The notes: generated by a model not told the origin, from the letters alone. 16,820 nucleotides of DNA from Zygnema cylindricum (GCA_037447655.1 JBBHKE010002635.1:1-16820); one strand, 5' to 3'; shown: positions 1-9,048, numbered from the stretch's first letter. Made by a program: numbers and translations.

Positions 1-207
1 TTTTAAATCCTTTGGGTTTTTTTTTTTTTTTTTTTTTTTTAACTTCGATATATTGACGATACGATATATCGGCGATATAAGCCAATATATCGGCAATATA
101 TCACGATAATTTGAAATTCGATATATCGAAGCGATATATCGATTATCGGGTACCTGAAATTCGATATATATCGAATATCGGCAAACGGTCCTCGATACCC
201 AACACTA
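1..207. mobile_element. End of a hAT-like transposon (partial)
   Basis: The segment ends with CGATACCCAACACTA at 193-207. Read in reverse this is TAGTGTTGGGTATCG, which fits the TAGnGnTG pattern of hAT terminal inverted repeats. Inside the end lies a dense cluster of short palindromes built on CGATATATCG, typical of subterminal transposase-binding repeats. The reverse complement of the whole segment aligns with 1373-1537, the left end of another member of the same family. The other end lies outside the window. A poly-T run at 17-40 marks the inner edge of the recognisable repeat. No transposase coding sequence is visible. Confidence 0.7.
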
Positions 208-1208
208 GTTGTAGGTGTTAATTAGAGTTAGTGTATCTCGAGGTCATGAAACCATAGTTGTTCAAATCGTGCGATTTTTTCAATTTTTCCGATTGAAACG
301 TATAATTCGTGACATTTGAAAAAATAGCAAAAAAACGCGATGTACTTTCTGTCCTGTAAATTGACGAGCAATATACGGGAAAAGCACAATATTTTCAATA
401 AAATGTACGTCTTTATACAGAAATGTACGAAATTCGCGGAAAAGATACGTCGTAGTTATTAGTACTTTCTGTCCAGTGAACTAAACAGAAATATCACGGA
501 ACTTATATGTCATTTCATCGCAAATGTAAGGACATTTTCAAAAAGAGACGTTGGAAAAGTCACACTATTTTTTGTGCAGTCGTGTGCTGTCTGCAAGATA
601 GAGAGAGAAGGCAGAGAGAAGGCGGCCATGGCTGCCTATCAGATAGGCTCAAACAGACGGAATTTGATAAAAAGTTGCTCTTGCGGACGTTCGAACCCAA
701 GTGTGCGACATTTGAGGCGTAGCCTAATTTCGAATTCTTCGCTACCAATTGATGATGGAATTCCAGTACCGACATGGAGTGCGATATTTATTTAAACATT
801 CATAATATTTTAGCGCTCAAACTTACACACTGCGCTATATCTAATTTTTTTTTTTGTTTTACATGTACAGAATAGTACGGAAGGAAATTCATTAACGATT
901 TTTAACGATTTGTTCAAAAGGTTCAATGCGTTCGTTGCGTATAATTCGTTGCGATTGAAACGTTCACACTAATCGCTAGAAACAACTATGCATCAAACCC
1001 AATATCACGTTAATAACGCTATTTGTTTATCTGCACTAATTATTTCTTAACGATATAAGCGATTCACAGTGTAGTATAGTATGATATTTGAAACAAAATC
1101 TTGGAGGAAAAAAGTGAAGTCCAAAAAGTGTAAAACTGCAACCCACTGGTAATAGTACGGACATTCAGTGTGACGCCCAAAAAATGAGGAAGGGACAGTC
1201 AGTATGTT
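208..1208. other. Host spacer with no convincing gene
   Basis: This stretch lies between two outward-facing hAT-like termini. It contains a degenerate direct repeat of about 120-bp spacing: GTACTTTCTGTCC occurs at about 343 and again at about 461, with related sequence for some 40 bp after each. A 55-codon reading frame at 628-795 starts in a good Kozak context (GCCATGG) but has no recognisable domain, no homologous copy in the window and no supporting signals, so it is not called a gene. Confidence 0.4.
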
Positions 1209-1369
1209 AATCCTTACAATCAGTTCCATTGAGCACTGATTGCCGCCAGTTTTGACTGTTTCGGCGAAGGCCGTAACTGAATTCGGTGCAGTTGAAAAAG
1301 TAATGGTTGCAGTAATTGAAAAAAACATAACGACTAGGAATCATTTGTGCAAAATAACGCTGAATTATA
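1209..1369 (+). repeat. Duplicated upstream unit, copy 1, left part
   Basis: This segment aligns with 3948-4111, sharing the landmarks TCAGTTCC, CACTGAT, CAGTTTTG, CAGTTgAAAAA and TAATTGAAAA in the same order. It is the left part of a duplicated sequence whose right part now lies at 3839-3903. The hAT-like element 1373-3838 sits between the two parts. The second, uninterrupted copy is directly upstream of the intact F-box gene, so the unit may be an old promoter-region duplication. Confidence 0.6.
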
Positions 1370-1613
1370 AATTACTGTTGAGTATCGAGGACCATTTGCT
1401 TATATTCGATATGTATCGAATTTCATGTACTCGATAATCGATATATCACTTCGATATGTCGAAAGGCTAAATATCGCGATATATCGCCAATATATCGACA
1501 GTATATCGTATTGTCAATATATCGGGGCTTTTAAAAAAAAACGATAACTATTCCTGCTAATGCTCCCAGTACTATTGCTACTGCGGGTGGTAGTTGTAGC
1601 TAGTGCTACTCCA

Positions 1614-1737
1614 AATTAATAAAAATAATAATAAACTTTCATATTTTGTACACTTCAAACAGTAATTAATAAAAACAATAATAAAAAATTACATTTTGTA
1701 CACTTCAAAAAATAATTAATAATAATAATGATAAGTC
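1614..1737. repeat. 50-bp tandem repeat, about 2.5 copies
   Basis: Units begin with AATTAATAA at 1614, 1664 and 1714, an exact 50-bp period. The first two share the block TTTTGTACACTTCAAA; the third is cut short. The repeat is AT-rich and lies inside the hAT-like element. Confidence 0.8.
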
Positions 1738-1832
1738 TGCAATTTTTTTTTCAGATCATACTTTGACTAAATTACTGTGAACTTTTCGTATGTGAAGTTC
1801 TCTACGTACTAAATAAGTACTTATATGAATTA

Positions 1833-2772
1833 GGGTATTTTTGCATGTGCTAAAGTTACAGTTATTTTCTGTCGTTTTCCTCCATAACTTAGAAAAAAAC
1901 GTGAAAATCCGCAACCGTACCAAAAAATTGAAATTACCACCGTACAAGTTGCATTACCTTGAAACTATATATGTATTATTGTTTGTCGTCTAGCGCGTTT
2001 CGGCCCAATTTCGCGTCCCTTTAGCTCATCTTCAAACTTTATATAAAATCACCTCGCGAGGTGATTTTAAATATTGTTACAAAAGGTGAGCGAATAGGTA
2101 GATGCAGTCGCACGTGTCGAAAGTTTTTGACAATTTTTATGCGTGGAGTACCAAAAAATAAACCCACTGCACGTTTCCTAGCCTGTGCGTGACTTTTTTC
2201 TGTGCGCTTTTTTTCGTACAAAGGTCGTGGAGGGGGTTTCGGCCAACGAACGCCATTTAACAAAAGCGAAGTCCGTGAAAGCGCTTCTCTCTCTCCCTCT
2301 CCCACTAACGCGTCTATCTCACAATTTTTGCAATGAAAAAAGGCAAGAAAGGTATCAAATGAAAGATCTATACAAAATATTTATTTTGGCTGTCTTTTAG
2401 TTTATGTTGATGGTAAGTAGAGTGAGAACTGACGAAAAAACAAAATCAAGAAACCATGGCGGAATGTTTTGGAATTAGTGACGTCGAAGCTATCATAAGT
2501 ACGCGTGACGTCAAAATGTCTCAAACCCTAAACATCTACAATGTCACAAGTAGCTTGACGTCTACAACCGTCGCTATTTTGTAAACGTCATCAGTTGTCG
2601 CGAGTTTTGTATTGGTCTACAATCGTCACAAATTACACCCACGTCTATGTCTGTCACAATCTAAAGTTACGATTTCATTTCTTTACATACGAATGCTTTA
2701 AAAGTTATAATGAGAATCTTCGCTAAAAAACAAAGTAACAAGACTAAGTTTCGGTTACATGCGAAAGTACCC
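1833..2772 (+). mobile_element. MITE A, PIF/Harbinger-like (940 bp)
   Basis: The ends are GGGTATTTTTGCATGTGC (from 1833) and, read in reverse from 2772, GGGTACTTTCGCATGTAA. The element is bounded on both sides by TTA (1830-1832 and 2773-2775), the target duplication typical of PIF/Harbinger elements. Subterminal blocks are shared with MITEs B, C and D on the left (TGTCGTTTTCC then ATAACTTAG) and with B and C on the right (reverse: AACTTAG, then TTACTTTGTTTTTTAGCG). A perfect palindrome lies at 2044-2069 and a TGACG/CGTCA-rich zone at about 2480-2660. It has no transposase and is inserted in the hAT-like element. Confidence 0.8.
2044..2069. repeat. Perfect 26-bp palindrome in MITE A
   Basis: The two 13-base arms, TAAAATCACCTCG and CGAGGTGATTTTA, are exact reverse complements with no spacer. 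It follows the conserved motif TCATCTTCAAACTT, in the same place where MITEs B and C carry hairpins of different sequence. Confidence 0.9.
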
Positions 2773-2824
2773 TTACAAAATTAGTATTTTTTTGTGGGTT
2801 ACATTTTGCGGCGTCTACCTTTAT

Positions 2825-3604
2825 GGGTGCGTCTCCATTTACTTGAAACTTAGAGAATTTACTTTGTTTTTTAGCGCAGATCCGGCGGACCCGGATTTCG
2901 GGTGTCCTTATGAGTACCAAACGAAGTTGTCACTTAAGGGCGTGACGATTGGATACGTCGACAGTTCTCGTGACGGCTGTCGACAGTGTACAATCTGTGA
3001 TGACGCGCGTTATTTTTTGTCACTGCTTGTGACGTCGCATGAGTTTTCGTGACATTGTAGACGTACCGCCATCCAGCCCGTGCCGTTTCACGGTTGAAGA
3101 AGATGCACTTTACCTTTGCGTCTCTTGTCCCCTCGACGTGAAATGGCATCGGATCTTGAGACCTCTGGCGAAATAAAATCCGTAGCAGGCGCAAACGGAC
3201 AAATATAAACAAATTGTGTACTTTGCTTTGTCGTACGTGAACGCAAACGGACAAAATATAACGGATCGTGCACTTTTCGTCGTCGCTTTGAATTCTTTTG
3301 AATTTTTTTGATTTTTTTTTACAAGTGCGACTACGTGTTTCTATTTGTTTTTTGAAAAATCTTTGTTTTAAAACACATCTTCTCTGTGTTTTAAAGAAAA
3401 GTTTGAAGATGACGGTTTTTGGCGTGGCCGTGGGTCGAAGAACACAAAACGACAACATGTAGTACATCTTAAATTCTATGATGACGCAAAATGTACTTCT
3501 CATTTTTTCTATTTTTCTGTACGGCTGAAACTTACGCGGTATGGCTCTAAGTTTTACACGAAAACGACAGAAAAATCCTTACTTAGGCACATGGAGACGC
3601 ACCC
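2825..3604 (-). mobile_element. MITE B, PIF/Harbinger-like (780 bp, reverse)
   Basis: The ends GGGTGCGTCTCCATTTAC (from 2825) and, in reverse from 3604, GGGTGCGTCTCCATGTGC are near-identical inverted repeats. The right flank is TAA (3605-3607) and the left flank is TAT (2822-2824), consistent with a TAA duplication mutated on one side. Read on the minus strand the whole element aligns end to end with MITE C: shared blocks include TGTCGTTTTC, GCCGTAC, TTTTGCGTCAT, TTCGACCCAC, the internal hairpin and GATCCGGCGGACCCGGATTT. A 189-codon minus-strand reading frame at 2934-3503 has no recognisable domain and is treated as incidental. Confidence 0.8.
3367..3395. repeat. Hairpin in MITE B
   Basis: Arms TTTAAAACACA (3367-3377) and TGTGTTTTAAA (3385-3395) pair perfectly across a 7-base loop. 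The position within the element matches the hairpins of MITEs A and C. Confidence 0.85.
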
Positions 3605-3838
3605 TAAGTCACGGAACGAAAATCACGTCGTCCGTGGCATATGAAACAATTTGTCTTTTTCGCTAAAATAACATATTATATAAAATATTAAACTTAAAAA
3701 AATAATGTATATCGCGATGCATATCGCGATGGTATATGCTGGTCCCGGTACGATATATTGAGGATTCTGCTCGATCGGTATTCGATATATCGAATATTGA
3801 AATTATTGCGATATGAATTTACCCGATACCCAACACTA

Positions 3839-3903
3839 GAATTATTGATACCTGCACGGTTTTCGAGCCTCGCACTGAATTTCTTCAGATTTCGTTAATA
3901 GAT
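3839..3903 (+). repeat. Duplicated upstream unit, copy 1, right part
   Basis: This aligns with 4107-4165, sharing CTGCACG, CTCGCACTGAATTTC, TCAGAT and GTTA(A/G)TAGAT. Its left part (1209-1369) lies on the other side of the hAT-like element. Confidence 0.7.
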
Positions 3904-3947
3904 GGCCACACTATCAATTGCGACACGCGAAAGCCGAGCAAGGAGGC

Positions 3948-4165
3948 CCTCTATAAGTCAGTTCCGTCAAACACTGATCGCCCATTCGTCAGTTTTGGAA
4001 AATGCCGGAACTAAAAATAAAAATGGAACTGACTTTGGTTCAGTTAAAAATGCAATGAGTTGTAATAATTGAAAAGTACATACTTATCGCATTGAATGTA
4101 TAATGTGAATTTACTGCACGTTTTTCGGTACTCGCACTGAATTTCCTCAGATCTTGTTAGTAGAT
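3948..4165 (+). promoter_or_regulatory. Duplicated upstream unit, copy 2 (candidate promoter region of the F-box gene)
   Basis: This is the uninterrupted copy of the unit also seen at 1209-1369 plus 3839-3903. A TATAAG at 3952-3957 could be a TATA box, with a TCAGTTTTGG initiator-like sequence about 35 bases downstream (about 3988). The equivalent position in copy 1 reads CTTACAA, so the candidate box is not conserved. The unit ends about 135 bases before the start codon of the F-box gene. The promoter role is inferred from position and the possible core elements only. Confidence 0.35.
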
Positions 4166-4224
4166 TATCACTTAATTAAATGTAGGTGTCTTTTTCTAGT
4201 TTGCCCTCTTGAAGTTCCTCCTTC

Positions 4225-4250
4225 AATTTCTCTTTCAAATTTCTCTTTCA
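4225..4250 (+). repeat. 13-bp tandem pair in pyrimidine-rich leader
   Basis: AATTTCTCTTTCA is repeated exactly at 4225-4237 and 4238-4250 within a CT-rich stretch (4202-4270) just upstream of the F-box start codon. It is probably part of the 5' untranslated leader, and such CT-rich tracts are common near plant start sites. Confidence 0.75.
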
Positions 4251-4299
4251 ACCTGTCCTGCTCCTGTGGCGCTTCAAAAGGTCAAATAGACAAATAGCC

Positions 4300-5586
4300 A
4301 TGGCGTTTTTGAGTCCTCTGTCGCCTTCTCTAACTTCCACGTTATCAGGAGAGGACTTGGATGATATCTTTGTAGCATCAGCTCTCCGTCTCCCTCTTCC
4401 TGTTATCTCGGACATTCTTGTACGCTCTTCAGATGGCGGGCACGTTCGTGATCTCATCCAATATTCTGTCGTTTGTAGAACATTTCATGCAGCAGTCAAA
4501 GGCATTCGTGTTTTAAAGATAAGTCGTCTTAGTCTTGAAAAAAAGGATTCAGACACTCGTCAGTATATTTTAGCTCGTATTGTTCATGTGGCTCCTTGTG
4601 TCAAAGAGCTTTCTTTTGGTGATAAAGGTGGTAGTTTCCAGGATATTTCACCATCAACTATTCTGTATTGGTCGACAGTCATAAGACGCACTCTTAAACG
4701 CTTTCTTGCATTTAATTGCTCGTTTTCCGCAGCTCATTTAAATGCTCTGAACGAAATGGAAGTTCTGAATTCAGTGTCTTTGACAGAATGCAGGTTTAAT
4801 TCCAACAGAGCCGCAATGTCAAACTGTAACCCCTTAAGCATAGAAAGGCTCAGTCTCGACAAGGTACAGTTTGTAGAATCTGATTTTCTTCACGATATAC
4901 TTCAGGTTTTACCTCAACTCCTCGTCCTACAATGTGTGACGACGAGAGATTATACGAGAGAAGGCCGTCCCGCAATATCCGTACTGTCTGTCAAGTCAAA
5001 TTCTTTGTCAACTCTGAAAATTAATGCTTATGCGGGCGTTGTCTACATTAACACTCCAAATCTTGAGAAATTGTTGTTACACACCGGCTGTAGCTGTCGC
5101 TTTGACATTGGTATTTCTAAGAATTTGAAAAGTTTTATGTATTCAAATGATATTTCAGAAGGTTTGTCTTCTCGATCGGCAACGATCACAATTCAGTCTC
5201 CCTTACCAGCCAGCTTAGAGGAGCTATCTCCTTTGGGCGAGACGAACCAACTCCTCTGTCAAAATTTACTCTGGAGTAATGCTAATACTCTGAAAAGCCT
5301 AACACTTTGTGGCGACCCTCCTACTGGCAGTGGTGACGCCCCTATTGGCAGAGATGTACATCCTCTCCCATGCCTACTGAAGCTTTGTTTTGAAAATATT
5401 CCTATTGACAAAGAGCTGGCCAACCGTGTACGTCCGTGGTTGAGAGTCTGTCGTAAACTAGAGGAAGTAGCCATCGTATTCAAAGCTGCGCCGTTGAACT
5501 CTACAGATGTTTTTGCAAGCGTACAGGAGACGTTATGGATGCAGCGTTTATATCCAAAAGTCAAGTTTAGTACACCATGGACCTAA
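4300..5586 (+). CDS. F-box/leucine-rich-repeat-like protein, 428 aa
   Basis: This is the only intact long gene in the window and it has no introns. Residues 31-66 fit an F-box: LPLPVISDIL, a spacer, then YSVVCRTFHAAV, matching the family pattern LPxxxxxxIL...SxVCrxf. From about residue 100 to the end the sequence is rich in leucine-rich-repeat-like segments, for example SVSLTECRF (158-166), SIERLSLDKVQF (180-191), LPQLLVLQC (204-212) and INTPNLEKLLL (250-260). No signal peptide or membrane segment is seen. F-box proteins bind SKP1 through the F-box and recruit substrates for SCF ubiquitin ligases through the repeats; that role is inferred from the family. The start is supported by the Kozak context AGCCATGG, conserved at the same place in the broken paralogue at 9049. 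Residues about 10-25 are an insertion relative to that paralogue. The substrate cannot be predicted. Confidence 0.85.
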   Translation: MAFLSPLSPSLTSTLSGEDLDDIFVASALRLPLPVISDILVRSSDGGHVRDLIQYSVVCRTFHAAVKGIRVLKISRLSLEKKDSDTRQYILARIVHVAPCVKELSFGDKGGSFQDISPSTILYWSTVIRRTLKRFLAFNCSFSAAHLNALNEMEVLNSVSLTECRFNSNRAAMSNCNPLSIERLSLDKVQFVESDFLHDILQVLPQLLVLQCVTTRDYTREGRPAISVLSVKSNSLSTLKINAYAGVVYINTPNLEKLLLHTGCSCRFDIGISKNLKSFMYSNDISEGLSSRSATITIQSPLPASLEELSPLGETNQLLCQNLLWSNANTLKSLTLCGDPPTGSGDAPIGRDVHPLPCLLKLCFENIPIDKELANRVRPWLRVCRKLEEVAIVFKAAPLNSTDVFASVQETLWMQRLYPKVKFSTPWT

Positions 5587-7070
5587 CCTATGGCATTTAA
5601 AGACCCCTACAACTCGACAATGGTGAATGTTTACGCAAAAAATTGATTAGAATTGTTGAAAGAATGTTGGCTGCTCTTCTTTTTATGTGCTTGAAGGAAG
5701 TAATGCCAATGTTGGCATTATTTTAGATAGGGTTAGGAATTATTTAAATATGTGACCTATTTCTGGTTCCATTTGTTGAAAATGCTGAACTTCTATATCA
5801 ACTTAGTCTGAATAGTCAGCTAGAAGATGAAACAATGCACCTTGTTCCTCTATTTCAGGAATATGTGTGTCAATTTTTTTTTTGTTTGCTAAATACGTCG
5901 CAATTATGATTCTGCGGTGTAAGTTAATATTGATGCAATGGGTGCTGTGCCTATGCTTTGCTCTTTGTTATTCTCAAGCTCCAGGTGATGTCCGCCTAAG
6001 AAAAGGTAGCATTGTCCTCATGTCTGCGCTGGATGAATGATTGGATCAGGAAAGTGTGCTTCAGCTTTAAACATTAATGTGTGTTAATTAGGCCTTCTCA
6101 GAGTTCTGTTTGGGACAAAATCGTCTGTTTACTCTGTCGCCTGTTGTCCTTCTGGTGTCTGTTATATTTTGTCGTTTTTGTTATTGCAGGACCCTTGCCA
6201 AGATTGTTGATTTGAAATTTTACATACTTTCTTGTTTAAATCACGTGCAGCTGATGTTGTTGTCTGAGAAATGTCAGAGGAGTTTCAGATTCAGAAAAAT
6301 GGTTGGTCTACTTTTGTGTAAAAATTGGCCAAGCGGTATGAAAAATACGGGAAAAACCTGTCCACTTTTGGCCCTTTGTATTGCATGTGGCAACCGTTTT
6401 TTTCTGAAGTCCCATTTTTATTTTCTGGTTTGGTGGAAAAAGGCTGGTATTCAGAGAACAGCTTTTTATACTTAACAAGATTGACATTATGGACACATAA
6501 CAGGGAAAATATTTCAACGCTTATCTGTATTTTCTTTTCCAAGGTTAACAATACTCGTATGTTATTCAACAAACATTTTGGAGACACTGCATCGTTGACA
6601 GTTAGTGTCTGGTAAATCCTGAATTTTACTGGCTCCTACCTTTGCTCCCTTTTGCTCTTTATCTTTTTGTCAGATAAGGGAAACAACACTTACGGGAAAG
6701 TTAAATGGACTGGTAGATAAACGTCGTTGCTATATATTAATTATTGTTGTATATGTTAATTAAAGCTGACGTCTACGTTTCGATTGGCTCAACTTTCTCT
6801 CCAAGATATATTTGTTTTTCGTCCATTTTTTGTCCTCCATTTTCCAAAACTTTACAGGGAAAATTTAACCCGTTGGTCATTCCGTAGAACTTGTTACCAA
6901 TCCATCATTTTTGTTGGATCCCTCGTGCAATCTTTTGTTCTCGGTAGAAAAGAAGGATGTCAAAATGTCATTGTCATGTGGTCAGTTTTGAGTTCTCCTT
7001 CTGGCAATGGGATGACAGATTTTACTTCTTAATTTTTTAACAGGCTGGTTTTTCACGGGGTTTACTATTT
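5587..7070 (+). repeat. 3' flanking block, copy 1
   Basis: This noncoding region follows the F-box gene and is colinear with 10239-12430 (after the pseudogene) and, in part, with 14135-15863. Landmarks in order: AGGACCCTTGCCAAGATT (about 6188), TCAGATTCAGAAAAATGG (about 6285), TTTTTGTCAGATAA (about 6664) and CAGGCTGG (about 7042). The first is preceded by TTATTGCAG, which resembles a splice acceptor, so spliced 3' untranslated exons are possible. This copy lacks about 800 bp present in copies 2 and 3 (about 10745-11560), including the GTA-rich tract. Reading frames here are not preserved between copies. Confidence 0.6.
5701..5720. repeat. Short inverted repeat after the F-box gene
   Basis: TAATGCCAA and TTGGCATTA pair perfectly around TG, about 115 bases after the stop codon. 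In RNA it could form a small hairpin. The corresponding region after the pseudogene does not preserve it. Confidence 0.5.
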
Positions 7071-7797
7071 GGCGAGACAGGATTGACATTTAACATATTT
7101 ATTTTAATATTATTTGTTTCTTTTTTTTGTATTTTTTTTTGTTTTGTTTTGTTTCTGCATGCCAAGACATTTATTTTGATTTTTTTTGAACAGAAAAAGG
7201 CATATCGTCGCTCCAAACTTTACTCGTTACTCATTATTTTTTTTAATATATAGTTTTTTATTTTGTTATTTAGTTGCTTTTGAATATTGCTTTATTTTTA
7301 TTGAATAGAGGAGATATGAAAAGCTATAATACAGTTGAAGACGTTAAAGAAACAGATTGTCTATCCGTCAAAATGAGGTCGAACCCTTCCGATTTTAGGA
7401 TTCTAAAGCAAATCTGAAAGAAAATGATTGCAGGTTTTAGGGTTGTGAAGCACATGTGCAAAGGATGTGTCTTAGTCAGGTTTCGACCATTTTACCCAGA
7501 TGTGAATGGGAATGACTTCTCATTCTAGTATTCAGGTGAAACAATGCCACTATCAAAAATTAGGGATACAACATTTGAAGCAAGTGTGAAAGACTGCAAA
7601 GGATGCGATACCAAAGTTTCAGAACGTAATACCAGAACTTCTGCACATTTGAAGCAGATTATTAACGCAGATTATTAACTAGAGAGACGTTATTCTGCCA
7701 TCATAACTAGTGTGGACAGACCAACAGTACGAATGAAAATTAAATTTCTCAATTCAAAACACGAACGTGGACGATGTTTGGGCGCTCATACACAGAC
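7071..7797. other. AT-rich spacer
   Basis: Poly-T and poly-A rich sequence (especially 7115-7200 and 7235-7310) with no reading frame of note. An exact 13-bp tandem pair, GCAGATTATTAAC, lies at 7654-7666 and 7667-7679. No gene is supported. Confidence 0.5.
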
Positions 7798-7800
7798 TAA

Positions 7801-8585
7801 GGCTGCGACCCCATGTGGCTAAGTTCGGGTTTTTTTCTGTCGTTTTCCTTTATAACTTAGCGCCGTACTGCGTAAGTTGCGACCGTACGAAGAAATCGCA
7901 AATTTGTAAAGTACAATTTGCGTCATTCTTGAACTTAGGATGTACGAAATTTTGTCTTCTTGCGATTTTTCGACCCACTGTCACGTCATTTTCAAGCTTA
8001 TCATAAAACACATCGGCACTGTGTTTTAAGCTAAGCAAATCCGTCTACACCAATCTAAAAATATATTCCCACGTGTGAAAAGATTTTAGAAGTTTTGACG
8101 ACGAAAAAAAGTACAGGGTTTGTTTGTTTTTGTCGGCTTGCATGTTGTACGGTTTTTTTTTTGCAGGGGTCTCGACGCTGCAGTGTCATTTCACGCAAAG
8201 TTGAAAAGTCTGCGAACGTGAAAAATCTGCGAAGTAATGGCGGCCGTACGGGAGAGGTTTACGTCAAGGCATTTTGCACAGCCACGGGTGCAAGGCTGTA
8301 CGTCAACGATGTCTCGCAAAGACATGCGACATACCAAATCCGCAAATCGTTTCAAAATTTACGATGTGTCTTGCGACGCTTCAAAAAGTTTCAAGAAAAT
8401 ATGGTGCGTCATCACAAATTGTACACGGTGACAGCCGTCACGGGCGTTGTCGACGTATACAATTGTCACAAACTTAAGTAATAATTTCGAATGAACACAT
8501 AGAGACACTTGAAATCCGGGTCCGCCGGATCCGCGCTAAAATACAAAGTAAGTACGCTAAGTTACAACTACATGGGGCCGCAGCC
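7801..8585 (+). mobile_element. MITE C, PIF/Harbinger-like (785 bp)
   Basis: The ends GGCTGCGACCCCATGTGG (from 7801) and, in reverse from 8585, GGCTGCGGCCCCATGTAG are inverted repeats. Both sides are flanked by TAA (7798-7800 and 8586-8588), a perfect 3-bp target duplication as in PIF/Harbinger elements. It aligns along its length with MITE B read in reverse, including the internal hairpin at 8004-8028 and ATCCGGGTCCGCCGGATCC near 8512-8532. Reading frames inside (such as 8095-8481, 128 codons) match no recognisable transposase, so it is non-autonomous. Confidence 0.87.
8004..8028. repeat. Hairpin in MITE C
   Basis: Arms TAAAACACA (8004-8012) and TGTGTTTTA (8020-8028) pair perfectly around a 7-base loop. 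The loop differs from that of MITE B, but arm core, loop length and location agree. Confidence 0.85.
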
Positions 8586-8588
8586 TAA

Positions 8589-9048
8589 CACAAAAATAAG
8601 AGGATAATGTACGTACTCAGTACGAATGTAACTATTTTCTAACCAAAATGACGTATGTGAAAATCGATTCCCGACATCTATATTTTGGAAAATCCTATCT
8701 ATGCTATCCTGTTAAACTGGTGGCCGTTAACTGGAATAACCACAGAGCCACTACAGGAAGTACACAGCCACAGCAAATAGTTGTCAATATTGTTTGCTGT
8801 CAACTCATGTACGAATTCTGTACCTCTACGTACTTTTTTGACTCACTTCTTACGCCAAGTAAAAGCCGCTCTTGCAGCGTGCTTCTCAAAGGAGTTGCAG
8901 TAATTTCTGTTCAAAAATCGGCCGCAGTATTGAAAGTGGGATATGCGCCATGTCACAAGCTCCTCCCTTCTTTAATATGTTGTGTTACATCCTGGCTTGC
9001 TCCTCTCCTATCCTCCAGTTCTTCCGAAGGTCGTACAAACGATTAGCC
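8589..9048 (+). other. Upstream region of the F-box pseudogene
   Basis: The last 60 or so bases (from about 8990) resemble the leader of the intact F-box gene: GCTCCT, CTTC(A/C), AAGGTC, then TTAGCCATGG against ATAGCCATGG. Further upstream there is no clear match to the duplicated unit at 3948-4165, so the pseudogene appears to lack that candidate promoter. A 132-codon frame at 8648-9046 overlaps this leader in another frame and has no recognisable domain. Confidence 0.4.

Larger units (their letters stand above)
1373..3838. mobile_element. hAT-like non-autonomous element carrying two nested MITEs
   Basis: The left terminus TACTGTTGAGTATCGAGG (from 1373) and the right terminus CGATACCCAACACTA (to 3838) form inverted repeats of hAT type, each backed by CGATATATCG-rich subterminal sequence (1405-1530 and 3705-3825). 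GAATTATA at 1362-1369 and GAATTATT at 3839-3846 match at 7 of 8 positions, as expected for an 8-bp hAT target duplication, although three extra bases (1370-1372) separate the left copy from the terminus. Removing MITEs A and B leaves about 740 bp with no transposase, so this is a deletion derivative or MITE-like element. A paralogous site at 4107-4113 lacks the insertion. Confidence 0.72.

Noticed and set aside
685-700. GTTCGAACCC resembling a tRNA B box, with a possible tRNA-derived SINE
   Set aside because: No matching A box at the right distance and the flanking bases do not form a T-arm stem.
628-795. 55-codon frame in a strong Kozak context (GCCATGG)
   Set aside because: No domain, no homologue in the window, no promoter or splice evidence. 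A minus-strand frame over the same bases is equally open.
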